64,000 nt of DNA from Microbulbifer sp. YPW16 (GCF_021290385.1 NZ_CP089928.1:4110001-4174000); one strand, 5' to 3'. Shown: positions 18,568-27,787, counted from the first letter of the stretch. Numbers and translations: made by a program. Notes: generated from the sequence alone by a model not told the origin.

Positions 18568-21053
18568 GGGGCGGTCTCCTGTGGCAGTTGGCTGTCAAAG
18601 ATCTCGAGGCGGCCCAGGTCAGGGCGCATCGGGTCGTGCTTGAGGACGGGAATCTGGTCCGGTGCACTTTCGAGGAAACTCTCCGTGAAGTCCCTGAAGT
18701 CTCCCTCGCCGCGCCAGCGGTAGCGGATGCGGAGGATACGGGTCACGCCCTTCTGCCCCGCGATCCGGGTTTCGAGGGCGGCGCGGTGGAGGCGACTGCC
18801 AAAAGTGAGGTTGGCCGGGTGGAACAGTGCTTCAGGATCGTCGGCGGCAAGGGTTGCAACGATGGCTTCGACAACGTGGCCCCAGGGCACACGCGGATCG
18901 TGGCAGAGAACTATTTGCAGATCGAGCGGACGGAGTGCGGTGTTGGCGAGGTATGCCGGCCGCCCGACAAGGCGGATCTCTTCCAGGAAGCGGGTGACCT
19001 CGGCCCTGATGTCGTCGTCGAGGGCAATGCTGTCTTTCGGGTCCGTGGCCAGGAAGGTGCCGGTCCAGGTGCCGAGCCAGTACGATCGGGCGGCAACCGC
19101 GTCGATGTCATCCCGGGCCGAGACCAGCGCCTCGTAATCGCTGTCGCGGACGGCCCGCAGTTGCATTGCCTTCGTCGCATGCGGCACGGTCAGCCTGGCG
19201 AGGGCCAGTGGCTCGGGCGGCTGGGCGTTGTCGAAAGCCAGCGGGTTCGAGGCCGACAGGATCGCAGCTGGCATCGGCAGGCTGTCCGGTGCCTCGTTGG
19301 CAGGATCGGCGAGTAGCCGCATGCGGTCGGGCGGCAGGTTGGCATGTGCTGCCCATGCTGTCCGGTAACGCAGCCGGAAGAAGGCGCCGTCTGCCGGTGC
19401 CAGGCCGAAGCCGTTTGCGCCGAAGCGCAGGCACCAGCCCGGGTCGCCAATATAATCCCGATGCTCACGGCGCTGCCCGTTGTCGAGCCAGGTGAAGACA
19501 GGTCCCCAATGGCCGGCTTCCACGGTCGCTGCCTCGTCAGCCGGGCCCTCCGCCAGCAGGTCGGCGACCACCCGCCAGTGCTCCTGCAACGCGCCCTCGG
19601 CATTGGTCCGCGCCAGTGCGACATCGGGACTGTAGCGGCGGTCCCATGGCATGTCGCCCGCGGCAGGGCGCCATGACAGCCCATCGGTCACGGTCCGCAC
19701 CATCGGGAAACGGTAGACCACCGGACGTCTTGCCCCGCTCCCGGACAGCGGACCTTCGCGTTCAATTGCGGTGGGGAGCGCCTGATCGTTGTCACCGATA
19801 CTAAAGCGCTCTTCGTGCGTCAGGCCGGACACGACCGGCACGATATTGGCGCTGACGAATGCCCGTTCCAGTTTCAGGTCAAAGGGCAGTGCATCCTCGG
19901 CGCGCCAGTGCAGTCGTGTGACATCCATACCGACCAGTGCATCCTCGACCAGCCCGGGGTCCTCGTCGAGCGTCACAATGATCCGGTGGAGAGGCTCGGA
20001 CTGGTCGACCGGCCGGGTTTCTATCAGGATCCTGGTACCGGGGCCGACCTGTGGGTGGACCAGGTCGGTGCCCGTTACGGTCAGCTCGCGCGCGCCCCTG
20101 GCGATCCAGGGGCAGGTCTCGTCCGGGATGTGGACCGGGATATCGGTCCAGCGGGCACTGGTCGGATAGCCGGTGCCGGCAAGGATGTCGTCGAAGCTGG
20201 CCCCGACCTCGAAAGGAATCACCATATCGCTGTCGCCAAATCCGGCGAGGGCGGTTCCCGCGATAACGGTTTCGTCGAAAGGGGGAAGACCGGTTGGCCT
20301 GGAGGTTCCCTCGTAATGGCGCAGCACCACATAACCCTGTGCCGGAAGCTCGGGGCGCAGGCTGTAACCGAGGATACGCGTGATCTGCTGGAAGGAGCGT
20401 CGCTCTGTAAGGTGCTCGAACTGGGTTTGCAATCGGTAGCCGTCCTGCAGGAAAGCCATTTCGTCGCCGATCGCGGCGATCAGGTCGCCCAGCATTCGCG
20501 CCTGGTCGGGCACGATGTTCATCTGCCACTGGGGATAGCGTTCCCGTGAGAATGCCGCGAAGGTGTCGAGGTAGCTCTGGAAGTCGCGGGCGAGGTAATC
20601 CACCGGATAGTCGGAGCCGGGACGGTCGCCGGGTACGCCGTGGCAGGCGCAATCGAACACGGTGGGACAGGCCTGCTTGAACGAAAAGTCCGCGGCCGAG
20701 CTGAAAGGATCCAGGCGCGCCCCGGTAAGGTCAGCCAGGCGCAGGCGCTGCATCTCGAAACTGGCGCCCGAGTCGAAGGTTACCGCCAGCACGTTGCGCG
20801 TCCTGCCCTGGGCATCCGTATGCGCCTCGAAATTCTGGGCCTCGACGATTCGTGGTTCCCTGGAGCTGGTGCCCAGGCATTCGATATCCAGTTCGTTCGC
20901 CGCGAAACCGAGATCGGGCTCTAGCGGGTCGATCACGAAGTAGATATAGATTTTCGCGTGATTGACTCCGTCGACGGCAATGAAGTCGATGCCCGTCTGG
21001 TCGAACGAGGGCTCCTGCTCAGCGAGGAGTATATGGCGTCCGAGCCCACTCAT
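18564..21053 (-). CDS. gp6/Afp11-like putative baseplate assembly (wedge) protein
   Basis: 829 residues. After a ~190-residue N-terminal domain (GIDFIAVDGVNHAKIYIYF) containing the Cys-containing segment FDCACHG, the protein has the typical wedge signature DYLARDFQSYLDTFAAFSRE, a PQW motif and LGDLIAAIGDEMAFLQD, followed by RRSFQQITRILGYSLRPE. The C-terminal ~200 residues match the baseplate J-like segment (VSARDDIDAVAARSYW; RAEVTRFLEEIRLVGRP). The start ATG at 21053 overlaps the gp25-like gene stop. In Afp/PVC particles the gp6-like proteins build the baseplate periphery around the hub and contact the first sheath ring. Confidence 0.87.
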   Translation of the reverse strand: MSGLGRHILLAEQEPSFDQTGIDFIAVDGVNHAKIYIYFVIDPLEPDLGFAANELDIECLGTSSREPRIVEAQNFEAHTDAQGRTRNVLAVTFDSGASFEMQRLRLADLTGARLDPFSSAADFSFKQACPTVFDCACHGVPGDRPGSDYPVDYLARDFQSYLDTFAAFSRERYPQWQMNIVPDQARMLGDLIAAIGDEMAFLQDGYRLQTQFEHLTERRSFQQITRILGYSLRPELPAQGYVVLRHYEGTSRPTGLPPFDETVIAGTALAGFGDSDMVIPFEVGASFDDILAGTGYPTSARWTDIPVHIPDETCPWIARGARELTVTGTDLVHPQVGPGTRILIETRPVDQSEPLHRIIVTLDEDPGLVEDALVGMDVTRLHWRAEDALPFDLKLERAFVSANIVPVVSGLTHEERFSIGDNDQALPTAIEREGPLSGSGARRPVVYRFPMVRTVTDGLSWRPAAGDMPWDRRYSPDVALARTNAEGALQEHWRVVADLLAEGPADEAATVEAGHWGPVFTWLDNGQRREHRDYIGDPGWCLRFGANGFGLAPADGAFFRLRYRTAWAAHANLPPDRMRLLADPANEAPDSLPMPAAILSASNPLAFDNAQPPEPLALARLTVPHATKAMQLRAVRDSDYEALVSARDDIDAVAARSYWLGTWTGTFLATDPKDSIALDDDIRAEVTRFLEEIRLVGRPAYLANTALRPLDLQIVLCHDPRVPWGHVVEAIVATLAADDPEALFHPANLTFGSRLHRAALETRIAGQKGVTRILRIRYRWRGEGDFRDFTESFLESAPDQIPVLKHDPMRPDLGRLEIFDSQLPQETAP

Positions 21054-21442
21054 TGCGCCATGGTCCGCTTCAGGACATCCGTCGTTCCCGTGGCGAGGAT
21101 GACGTAGCTGACCTCGATCTCGAAACGGGTGGGTTCAGGCTGGCGGATCTCGATCCCCTCGACACGGACAACCTTGTCCAGCCAGCGCGCCATCGCGCGA
21201 CGGATCTGCGCCTTGACGAGATCGGCAACCTCCTCGTTGATCGATGCGAACAGCAGTTGTGGGATGGGGGTGCCCATTTCGGGCCGGTTGATACGCTCAC
21301 CCGGCGCCGTCATCAGCGTCTGCAGCACCAGGTCCTGAACGTAGCGCTCATAGTCGAGAGTCTTGGTAAACCGACCGCGGTCCTCGTCCAGGGCCAGCGG
21401 GTAGGCCAGCGCGTGGATCGGGTCAGAAGGTGATGAGAACAT
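21050..21442 (-). CDS. gp25/Afp9-like baseplate wedge protein
   Basis: 130 residues, matching the short phage lysozyme-like but non-enzymatic gp25/GpW family. Visible signature: LQTLMTAPGERINRPEMGTP, then LLFASINEEVADLVKAQIRR. This fold imitates the sheath handshake domain and nucleates sheath assembly on the baseplate. The ATG at 21442 lies inside the 3' end of the preceding gene (20-nt overlap); an upstream in-frame ATG exists at 21538 but is entirely inside the other gene, so the later start is chosen. The stop overlaps the gp6-like gene's start. Confidence 0.88.
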   Translation of the reverse strand: MFSSPSDPIHALAYPLALDEDRGRFTKTLDYERYVQDLVLQTLMTAPGERINRPEMGTPIPQLLFASINEEVADLVKAQIRRAMARWLDKVVRVEGIEIRQPEPTRFEIEVSYVILATGTTDVLKRTMAQ

Positions 21443-21743
21443 GCTGGTTTCCTGGCAGGATCTGAAGTGGACCGGAGGAAGCGGGCACGGGGGTGTAACC
21501 GACCCCCACCGACTGCGTATTGACAAGAGGTATGCCACTGGCGGTGACGCGGCTTCCGGCGACGGTCCAGGTACCGGTAACAGTCAGTGCGGGCGAGGTG
21601 CCGGGAAAAGCCGGCACGTCGGCCTGTACCGAAAGCGGCATATTCGTCGAGGTTGCGCGCAGGTTTACCGGTACGAAGGCTGCTGCACGTCCCTGCGCGG
21701 AATCGACAACGTGTGCGGCTACGGTTAGGGTGGGGTTGCTCAT
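21423..21743 (-). CDS. Small protein at the spike-tip (Afp10) position
   Basis: 106 residues, ATG at 21743, between spike and gp25-like genes. In Afp/PVC loci this slot holds the PAAR-like tip protein that caps the spike. The sequence is beta-rich and nearly free of Cys and His (ALTVTGTWTVAGSRVTASGI, VGVGYTP, LQILPGNQHVLITF). I cannot see the canonical PAAR repeats or His/Cys metal ligands, so a PAAR assignment is not supported by motif. It could be a divergent PAAR-like cone, or a different small baseplate protein. The function is inferred from position and size only. Confidence 0.6.
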   Translation of the reverse strand: MSNPTLTVAAHVVDSAQGRAAAFVPVNLRATSTNMPLSVQADVPAFPGTSPALTVTGTWTVAGSRVTASGIPLVNTQSVGVGYTPVPASSGPLQILPGNQHVLITF

Positions 21744-21753
21744 GGTGGCCTCC

Positions 21754-22305
21754 TTACACGACTTTCAGCGCGGCGTTCTTGACGTCGAAGGCAGCGGCGT
21801 CGAGGACAACCTTGTTGCCCTGGGCCTCCTGGGTGACGACGTTTGCTTTCAGCGTGATCTCGCCACCTTTTATCGTGATCGAGCCGCCATTCTTCTTGAT
21901 TTCGATCTTGATCTCATCCGCGGAGTCGTCGACCTCGATACGGAGTGACCCGGTCTCGAAATGCACCCGGGCAGGGTCATAATCCTGCGCATCGAGTTCA
22001 CCTTCCTGCCACAGGAACCCGCAATACACGAGGCGGTCAATCCTGCCACCGAGGAACTCCACCCATACCCTGGTTCCCTCCGGTGGCAGCGCAAAAAATC
22101 CGATGCCGTCCCCTGCGTAGGGCACGCAAGGGTCAGCCCAGACACCTTTTGAGTCTGTGATGTTGTCTACCCTGATACGCAGGCGGCCGCGACATTTCGG
22201 ATCATCCCTGTCGATGATTTCGCCGAGGTACTTGCCGTAGAGACGGCCGGTGCTTGGCCGGTAGAGTTCGTCGATTGTGGGACCGCGGTTCGGAATGTCG
22301 CTCAT
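21754..22305 (-). CDS. gpV/gp5-like spike protein (OB fold plus beta-helix)
   Basis: 183 residues. Residues about 20-110 form a phage baseplate assembly protein V-type OB domain (YLGEIIDRDDPKCRGRLRIR, WADPCVPYAGDGIGFFALPP, EGTRVWVEFLGG). The rest is a short beta-helical needle with alternating strands (GSLRIEVDDSADEIKIEIKK, GGSITIKGGEITLKANVV). It trimerises into the spike in homologous systems. In Afp/PVC the spike is usually fused to the hub; here it is a separate gene, whose ATG at 22305 overlaps the hub stop by ATGA. No lysozyme domain is present. Confidence 0.87.
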   Translation of the reverse strand: MSDIPNRGPTIDELYRPSTGRLYGKYLGEIIDRDDPKCRGRLRIRVDNITDSKGVWADPCVPYAGDGIGFFALPPEGTRVWVEFLGGRIDRLVYCGFLWQEGELDAQDYDPARVHFETGSLRIEVDDSADEIKIEIKKNGGSITIKGGEITLKANVVTQEAQGNKVVLDAAAFDVKNAALKVV

Positions 22306-23540
22306 ACCATTTCTCCAGTTGCACCGGGCACCCCGGTCTCGTCGGCTGCACCGTATTCCCTGCCGTCGCTCTCCAGGACGGCATCCATCCAGTGTCCATC
22401 GATGCGGATCACGTGCGTCGCGTCGCTGATACGAAAGAGCCTGTTCGCCACGGCCTCCGGTACTCCCTCCAGCGTCGCCAGTTCGTTGGGGATGCAGAGC
22501 TTCTTGAGCATCGCCAGGGTTGTCGAGAGTTTTACCTTGCGGTCAAAGGCGCGCTCTTGCTCGAGTGCCTCATTGACCTGCTCGCCGTCCCCCCCCGGCT
22601 GGACAGCCCGGGGCACGAAATGAATGCCGGGGGTGTCGTCGTCGGGAGGCGGTTCCAGTGGGTTTGTCGGTGGTGAGGGAACACCGGGTGTGGTCTGGCT
22701 GCCTGATTGTTCGGGCATGGTCTGGACGTTGCTGCCTTCAGACATTACTTCGAAGCTGGTCACATTGGGGCAGGAGGCGCGATTGACATTCACCTTGAAA
22801 CTGATTGGCCCGGTATCCTCCCCTCCGAGAACCGGCAGCGCCTGGGCGGCAGCGGCAACACCGCCGGTTGATGGCGCACCGCCCTCTTCAAAATAGGGGG
22901 AGCGGGCCCAGTGGATCTTTGGTGTCACAGTCACGCTGGGCTCGCTGTCGTCAAGCGGGTTGAGGTCACCCAGCCCGGGTGTCGCCTCGGGCACGCGGGC
23001 GTAGCTGACCCAGAAGTTGTGACCGAAGGCAATGGCCTGCGTCCGCAGGAAATCGAGGTTGTTGCTGTTCTGCCCAAGTGGGTTTTCTTCCTCGTCGAGC
23101 TCGTTGTTCTCCGGCGCGTCGACGTGGTGCTCGGCGAAGTCCTGCTCGATCAGGTGTTTCATGACCGCGTCAACCTGGCCGGACCAGGCGCCGGTATAGC
23201 TCCGTGCCGCCATGATTGTGCGGATGTCCTGGCCGCGATAGAGAATGGTCGAGCCGACGCCACCCTGGGTCTGATGCTCCTCCACTTCGCTGACCTTGCC
23301 CTGGAACAGCACGTGCCACTCGCCCCGGTCCCGCGGCCGGACAAGAACCGCGACCTTGCGACCCGGGGCGAGCAGCCGGTGGCGCACGCCCTGCCGGTCG
23401 GGCAGGTCGTGCATGAGGATACTGAAGCTCGTCGGGTCATTGAGTTTGTGCTCGGAGCGGATCTCCAGCACACACTGGCGCTGTTCCCGGGTCCACGGGG
23501 TTCCCCCGCTGCCGCTGACGATCTGGATAGTCGAAAGCAT
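22302..23540 (-). CDS. gp27-like central hub protein (Afp8/GpD N-terminal type)
   Basis: 412 residues. The start at 23540 (MLSTIQIVSGSGGTPW) is 1 nt after the preceding stop and has a GAGG ribosome site; the frame runs open upstream but only through the neighbour's coding sequence. The hub signature includes VLEIRSEHKLNDPTSFSILM, GRKVAVLVRPRDRGEWHVLF and GSTILYRGQDI, followed by the helical segment about the 'hub loop'. Residues about 300-330 are a Pro/acidic low-complexity linker (VPSPPTNPLEPPPDDDTPG). The C-terminal part (ELATLEGVPEAVANRLFRIS, DATHVIRIDGHW) is the second barrel. In injection systems this trimer joins tube to spike. Confidence 0.83.
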   Translation of the reverse strand: MLSTIQIVSGSGGTPWTREQRQCVLEIRSEHKLNDPTSFSILMHDLPDRQGVRHRLLAPGRKVAVLVRPRDRGEWHVLFQGKVSEVEEHQTQGGVGSTILYRGQDIRTIMAARSYTGAWSGQVDAVMKHLIEQDFAEHHVDAPENNELDEEENPLGQNSNNLDFLRTQAIAFGHNFWVSYARVPEATPGLGDLNPLDDSEPSVTVTPKIHWARSPYFEEGGAPSTGGVAAAAQALPVLGGEDTGPISFKVNVNRASCPNVTSFEVMSEGSNVQTMPEQSGSQTTPGVPSPPTNPLEPPPDDDTPGIHFVPRAVQPGGDGEQVNEALEQERAFDRKVKLSTTLAMLKKLCIPNELATLEGVPEAVANRLFRISDATHVIRIDGHWMDAVLESDGREYGAADETGVPGATGEMV

Positions 23541-23541
23541 C

Positions 23542-23826
23542 TCAATCCTCGTCCGTCGGGATGCGGATCCGCGCCTGGGCGAGAACAGCATCAGGCAGCA
23601 GGCGCCCGTTATGCGCTGTGATCTCCCAGAACGCTTCGGCGCGCTTGAGATAGAACCAGGCGAGATGATCCAGCCGTTGGGGGTCCTTCGTGATATGCGT
23701 GCCGCGGTTCCGTCTCGCCGGGATAACGGCAGGCTTGACCGCCAGCACCTCGCGCCCGCGCGGGTCAGTGGTCTTGAAGGGCTGTGAGTGCTTTGTATAA
23801 CGGCTATCGGGGGAGAACTTGGCCAT
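23542..23826 (-). CDS. LysM/gp53-like small baseplate protein
   Basis: 94 residues, ATG at 23826. The C-terminal half, DPQRLDHLAWFYLKRAEAFW followed by EITAHNGRLLPDAVL and ending in RIRIP, follows the pattern of phage gp53/gpX and LysM-like modules ('rlD.lA...yg....w..ia..N....p..l..G..l.iP'). In phages and eCIS such small proteins tie the wedge to the hub or the tube initiator. It lies between the tube-initiator and hub genes, which suits that role. The N-terminal 35 residues are basic and unassigned. No peptidoglycan hydrolase activity is implied. Confidence 0.7.
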   Translation of the reverse strand: MAKFSPDSRYTKHSQPFKTTDPRGREVLAVKPAVIPARRNRGTHITKDPQRLDHLAWFYLKRAEAFWEITAHNGRLLPDAVLAQARIRIPTDED

Positions 23827-23837
23827 CGTTTCCTCAT

Positions 23838-24539
23838 TCAGATTGGCGCGATGAGTCGCCAGAGTGGCGACAGGTCGGCGAGGTTGGCGACCGCCAGCAA
23901 ATCACTTTGCGCGCGGGTGTATTCATAGGCGGCGATTGCGATTTCGGCGGCATCGCTGTTGCTGCAGCGGAAGTAGTCGGGCGTCAGCACTTTCAGCTCC
24001 ATTGCCACCGTCGCCCGGATCGGGTAGTAGAGCGCATCGTGTTGATGCTCGGTAACTGTGAAACTCTCGATCTGGACCGGCAGGATTATCCGTGCACCCA
24101 GCCAGAGAATGACCGGAGCCACCTCGGGCGGGGTGTAATCCGATGAGCCGGTGTTTGTGAGGTCGGCCACCGACTGCAAAAGATCCCCGACCAGGCCCTT
24201 GGTAGGCTCTATCATCTTGCGCAGCGCCGCCAGGCGCGCTTCAACGCTGAACGAGTTCGGTGGGACCAGTGAGCCCTTCGCGGCATAGGGATCGATCTTG
24301 ATCTCGAAGCCGGTGAACTTCTGCGGTACCTCAATCGGCTGCACCGGTGCGCCGGGGCTGGGGGCGCCTTCCTCCGCCTCGGCCTTCCAGGGAGTGAAGT
24401 TACGGGTCAAGGTCTCGGGGTTGATGTCGAACTGCACAACGTTGGGAATGTTGCCGGCAATCCCGGCGATGCCGGATTTCGGGTTGAGCTGGATCAGTGC
24501 GCCCTTGACGGACTTTACCGGGGGGGCAGTCAGGGTCAT
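23838..24539 (-). CDS. Contractile injection system tube-initiator protein (Afp7/Pvc7-like)
   Basis: 233 residues. The N-terminal block KGALIQLNPKSG, PNVVQFDINPETLTRNFTPW and KFTGFEIKIDPYAAKG is characteristic of the 'CIS tube' N-terminal domain of Afp7-type proteins, which form the first tube ring on the hub. The C-terminal part (ILPVQIESFTVTEHQHDALY, PIRATVAMELKVLTPDYF) is the matching beta-barrel. The last ~35 residues are helical; a LysM module, often fused in this family, is absent here and appears to be supplied by the following 94-residue gene. Start ATG 24539 overlaps the ATPase stop. Confidence 0.85.
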   Translation of the reverse strand: MTLTAPPVKSVKGALIQLNPKSGIAGIAGNIPNVVQFDINPETLTRNFTPWKAEAEEGAPSPGAPVQPIEVPQKFTGFEIKIDPYAAKGSLVPPNSFSVEARLAALRKMIEPTKGLVGDLLQSVADLTNTGSSDYTPPEVAPVILWLGARIILPVQIESFTVTEHQHDALYYPIRATVAMELKVLTPDYFRCSNSDAAEIAIAAYEYTRAQSDLLAVANLADLSPLWRLIAPI

Positions 24540-26434
24540 GACGGGACCTCCGAGATCTCCGGGTTGCCGTAGGAGAGCACACGGCCCAGTTCACGCTTTC
24601 CGGGCAGGCGGCCGTTCTGCCGCGCCTCGGCCAGCGTCGCGCGCCGCAGCGCATTAATGGTCAGCACGTCCTTTCCACTGGCGGCTCCCTGTGCGTAAGC
24701 GTTTAGCACGACGGCCTTGATGCGCGCGCCGGAGAAACTGAATGCGGGACCCAGGACCTCTGAAAATGCCAGAACGTCCTCTGCCGGTTCGAAAGGTGAC
24801 AGGGCGAGGCGCCACAGTTTTGTGCGCTCGGACTCGCCCGGCGGCTGGAAGTCGAGCGTATGGCGGATACGGCGCAGCATGGCCTCATCGATTTCCTGGG
24901 GCCGGTTGGTGGCGAAGATCACCGTACCCTCGTAGGCGTTCTCGATCAGCTGCAGGAAGTAGGCGGTGTTCTGGTTGTCGGCCCGCGCGATCTCGTTGCG
25001 AGTGTCCGTCCGCTTCGAGACGACAGCATCAAACTCGTCGATAAACAGAATCGCGCCGGACTGGCTCGCGGCCCGGAACATTTTGCGCAGGTTCTTGTTT
25101 GTCTCGCCGCGCCATTTACTGACAAGGCTCGCCACGTCCACGCGGAAGAGCGGCCTGCCCGCTGCGCCAGCCAGAACCCGGGCGCTCAGCGTCTTGCCAG
25201 TGCCGGGGGGGCCCTGCAGCAGGATCGAGAGCGCCCGTTCCTGAACATAGACCCGGGCGACCTCGGGCCTGTTCATCAATTCGTGCTGGGTCTGTATCTG
25301 GGCCACCAGGTCCTCGAGCTGTTCCCGCATGGGCGGATCCAGGACAAGATCGTCGAAGCCCACGTCGGTCGACAGTTCGATTGCCCAGGCGTGGAGGGCG
25401 CGCGTACTTCGTCTTACGGCGCGACGTGCGAAGAGGTCGATATCGGACGACGGCGCAGTCTCAATCAAGCGGGCATCCACGCCGCGAATGGCGGCCACAC
25501 GACGAAGCTTGTTCTCAGGTGCATCGGGAAAGCGCTCGCGCAGCCGCGCGCGCAGGGCATCACGGCGGGGGGCGGGAATCTCGAAGCTGAGGTACCGGTG
25601 CGTCCTGGAAGTTCGGGCTGGCTGGCTTTCTACATTCGGAATGAACTGGAGCCGCGCGGAGGGCGAGATGCCCGGCTCGAGGAGCTGGGGTTCGGGGGCC
25701 TGCCAGCAGAGCGCCGCGTTCTGGACAGTGATGAAACGGTGGATACGCAGAACCTGGTCGGGAGTGAACGGTTCCTCCTGTGCCTGCACGACCCACAGGC
25801 TGGTGTTCAACATGGATGCCACTCCTGCGGCAACCCGGGTGAAGTCAGTCTCGGGGCTGCCTGTCAGTTCGCAAACGATACAGTGCGCCTTGCTGCCCTC
25901 GACCCGGATGGCCTGTGCCATGTTTTGCAGGACCTTTTCATCAGCAGCCTGTCCCTCCTCGACGCGCGTCAGTAATTGCTGGAGTGCCTGTTCCAGGCCC
26001 GGCCTGCCGGCCAGCCATTCGATCACTGCGAGGTCGATGTCAAAAGCCATCGGGGCCCCGGGTCCCATATCGCGGGCACGGACGAGCTGCCAGAGATTCA
26101 GGGCGCTGTCCGAGGTGTAGATTGGTATCCGGCCCAGCCCGAAGGCCTCCCTGACGAGCGCTTCATGGATATAGGGGAATGCGGACCTTTCGCGAATGGC
26201 TGCCTCGAGAGTGGGGTCGATATGTTGTGCAATAAGGCAGGTCAGCAGGTCACACTCGGGTTGTGTCAGGCCCAGCATCTGGACAAGCTTTGCAAAGCGC
26301 GAATTTTCCGGGTCGCTGAGCCGGGCGCGCAGCATCGCCACCTGCTCGCCGTCGTGGCGACCGGTCAGCTTTTTTTCAGTGAGTTCGACGATGGCATCAA
26401 TGTCGATGGCATAGAGTTCGGCGAAGCTGCGCAT
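24536..26434 (-). CDS. AAA+ ATPase of the injection system (Afp15/Pvc15-like)
   Basis: 632 residues. The N-terminal ~340 residues are helical and unassigned apart from their eCIS context. The AAA+ core has Walker A GPPGTGKT (Lys414), Walker B AILFIDEFDA (Asp466-Glu467), sensor-1 VIFATNRPQEID and the arginine-finger region MLRRIRHTLDF. This resembles FtsH/CDC48-type AAA modules without a protease domain or membrane anchor. In Afp/PVC systems the ATPase is required for producing loaded or fully assembled particles and may act on cargo. Its ATG at 26434 immediately abuts the stop of the cap-protein gene, indicating tight coupling. Confidence 0.92.
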   Translation of the reverse strand: MRSFAELYAIDIDAIVELTEKKLTGRHDGEQVAMLRARLSDPENSRFAKLVQMLGLTQPECDLLTCLIAQHIDPTLEAAIRERSAFPYIHEALVREAFGLGRIPIYTSDSALNLWQLVRARDMGPGAPMAFDIDLAVIEWLAGRPGLEQALQQLLTRVEEGQAADEKVLQNMAQAIRVEGSKAHCIVCELTGSPETDFTRVAAGVASMLNTSLWVVQAQEEPFTPDQVLRIHRFITVQNAALCWQAPEPQLLEPGISPSARLQFIPNVESQPARTSRTHRYLSFEIPAPRRDALRARLRERFPDAPENKLRRVAAIRGVDARLIETAPSSDIDLFARRAVRRSTRALHAWAIELSTDVGFDDLVLDPPMREQLEDLVAQIQTQHELMNRPEVARVYVQERALSILLQGPPGTGKTLSARVLAGAAGRPLFRVDVASLVSKWRGETNKNLRKMFRAASQSGAILFIDEFDAVVSKRTDTRNEIARADNQNTAYFLQLIENAYEGTVIFATNRPQEIDEAMLRRIRHTLDFQPPGESERTKLWRLALSPFEPAEDVLAFSEVLGPAFSFSGARIKAVVLNAYAQGAASGKDVLTINALRRATLAEARQNGRLPGKRELGRVLSYGNPEISEVPS

Positions 26435-27787
26435 CTAGGTACCCCCCACCCAGAACGGCTGGCTGACGGCGTTGCGGATCCAGAGCTGGACATAGGCCAG
26501 GGCATTCTCGTCAGCGTCGTCGGACAGCACATAGTCGATTCGCCTTGGTCCGGCAATGGCGGCGTCTCCCGCCTGGAGGCCGGCCGCAGAATCGCGCACG
26601 TGATAGACCGCACCACCGATGGCCAGCCGCAGGAGACTGGCATGGTTATCCGCGGGCGCCATCGTCTCCAGGTCGAAGTTACCATCGAGGTCGAGCCGGA
26701 AGCGCCGACCGGAGACGAGGTCGGCCTGCGCGATGTGGGGATTCAGTGTGAAAGGCAGGCGGTTGGACGGGATCTCGAAGGGCACCGGTTCGCCGCCCTG
26801 CATCATGGTCTCGCTGGTCAGGACACGAATCTGCGCATCGCCTGGCTCAAGTGAGAGTGGTTGCATCACGCCGGCGACCGGACGGGCGACCACTGCACCG
26901 GTGGTTACCAGAACTTCACCGCGCTCGTCATCGATTGCCCAGCCGTTCGCGGCGTTAGCCTCGAAGTCGACGCGGAAGGTTTCCATGGTATCGCCCACGG
27001 GCACTGTGAGTTCGATATCCACGAACTGGTCAATGGAAGTGCCGCGGAGCACGAGAACGCGGTCTTCCGGTCCTGCGCCCGGGAACAGCTCGGCCGGTGT
27101 GCGGTTGAATTGTCGCTGTGAAGTTCCGCCCGCTCCGGGAATGGTTGCGGTGATTGTGCTCGAGATACGCTGCAGGCGCGGCCCCATGTTGGGCAGCGTC
27201 GCGTCACCGACAGTCAGGATCGGCCCGGAAAGTTCCTGCGGCATCTCCGGCTGTAGCCGTACGTTCTTGACCCTGAAATATAGGCTCGGTCGAACCGCAC
27301 CGCCGTCATAGGCGGGCCAGACATTGAGCGCCTCGCTGCCGGTTTTGACGACGACTTCGATCTCGAAGTGGTTGCCCGCCCCGACGAGGGCGTCGTCGAA
27401 GACCGGGACCGTCCCGATCGAGACGTCCTCGTCCAGTTCAGAATGGTCCAGCAGTGTCGCCAGGGCATGACCCAGGAGATCCTGCTCGGACAGGTGCGGA
27501 AGCACTCCGGTCGCCTGGTAGACAGTGAGGTGGTAATGAAGTGTCACTGGCTTGGAGAAGAACACCGGGCGGGACGGACTGGCAGCAGGTTCCTCCGCGG
27601 CGTCGGGCTTTCCCTCGGGATGCAAGTGATACAGGAAGATGTTGACCAGGTTGGTTGTGGGCGACACGTCCAGCGGTGAAACCGAACTTGTATTGACGGT
27701 AAGTACGCCCCCCATACGCCGCTCGATATTGGCCGCGAGCAGGGTCTCCAGGGTTGATGTGACCTGGGAAAGCTGGGTGACTGCCAT
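26435..27787 (-). CDS. DUF4255 (Pvc16_N) protein, tail-cap/terminator-like
   Basis: 450 residues. Residues about 1-190 are a DUF4255/Pvc16 N-terminal domain: VTSTLETLLAANIERR, LVNIFLYHLHPEG, PVTLHYHLTVYQATG and EQDLLGHALATLLDH. In Afp/PVC particles the Afp16-type cap terminates tube and sheath growth. The C-terminal ~250 residues have Ig-like beta strands (LVLRGTSIDQFVDIELTVPV, FRLDLDGNFDLETM), making it longer than a minimal cap. ATG 27787 directly follows the previous stop with no spacer. Confidence 0.85.
   Translation of the reverse strand: MAVTQLSQVTSTLETLLAANIERRMGGVLTVNTSSVSPLDVSPTTNLVNIFLYHLHPEGKPDAAEEPAASPSRPVFFSKPVTLHYHLTVYQATGVLPHLSEQDLLGHALATLLDHSELDEDVSIGTVPVFDDALVGAGNHFEIEVVVKTGSEALNVWPAYDGGAVRPSLYFRVKNVRLQPEMPQELSGPILTVGDATLPNMGPRLQRISSTITATIPGAGGTSQRQFNRTPAELFPGAGPEDRVLVLRGTSIDQFVDIELTVPVGDTMETFRVDFEANAANGWAIDDERGEVLVTTGAVVARPVAGVMQPLSLEPGDAQIRVLTSETMMQGGEPVPFEIPSNRLPFTLNPHIAQADLVSGRRFRLDLDGNFDLETMAPADNHASLLRLAIGGAVYHVRDSAAGLQAGDAAIAGPRRIDYVLSDDADENALAYVQLWIRNAVSQPFWVGGT

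Noticed and set aside
21423..21743. Direct PAAR-repeat assignment for the 106-residue protein
   Set aside because: No PAAR motif or metal ligands seen; only the position supports a tip role.
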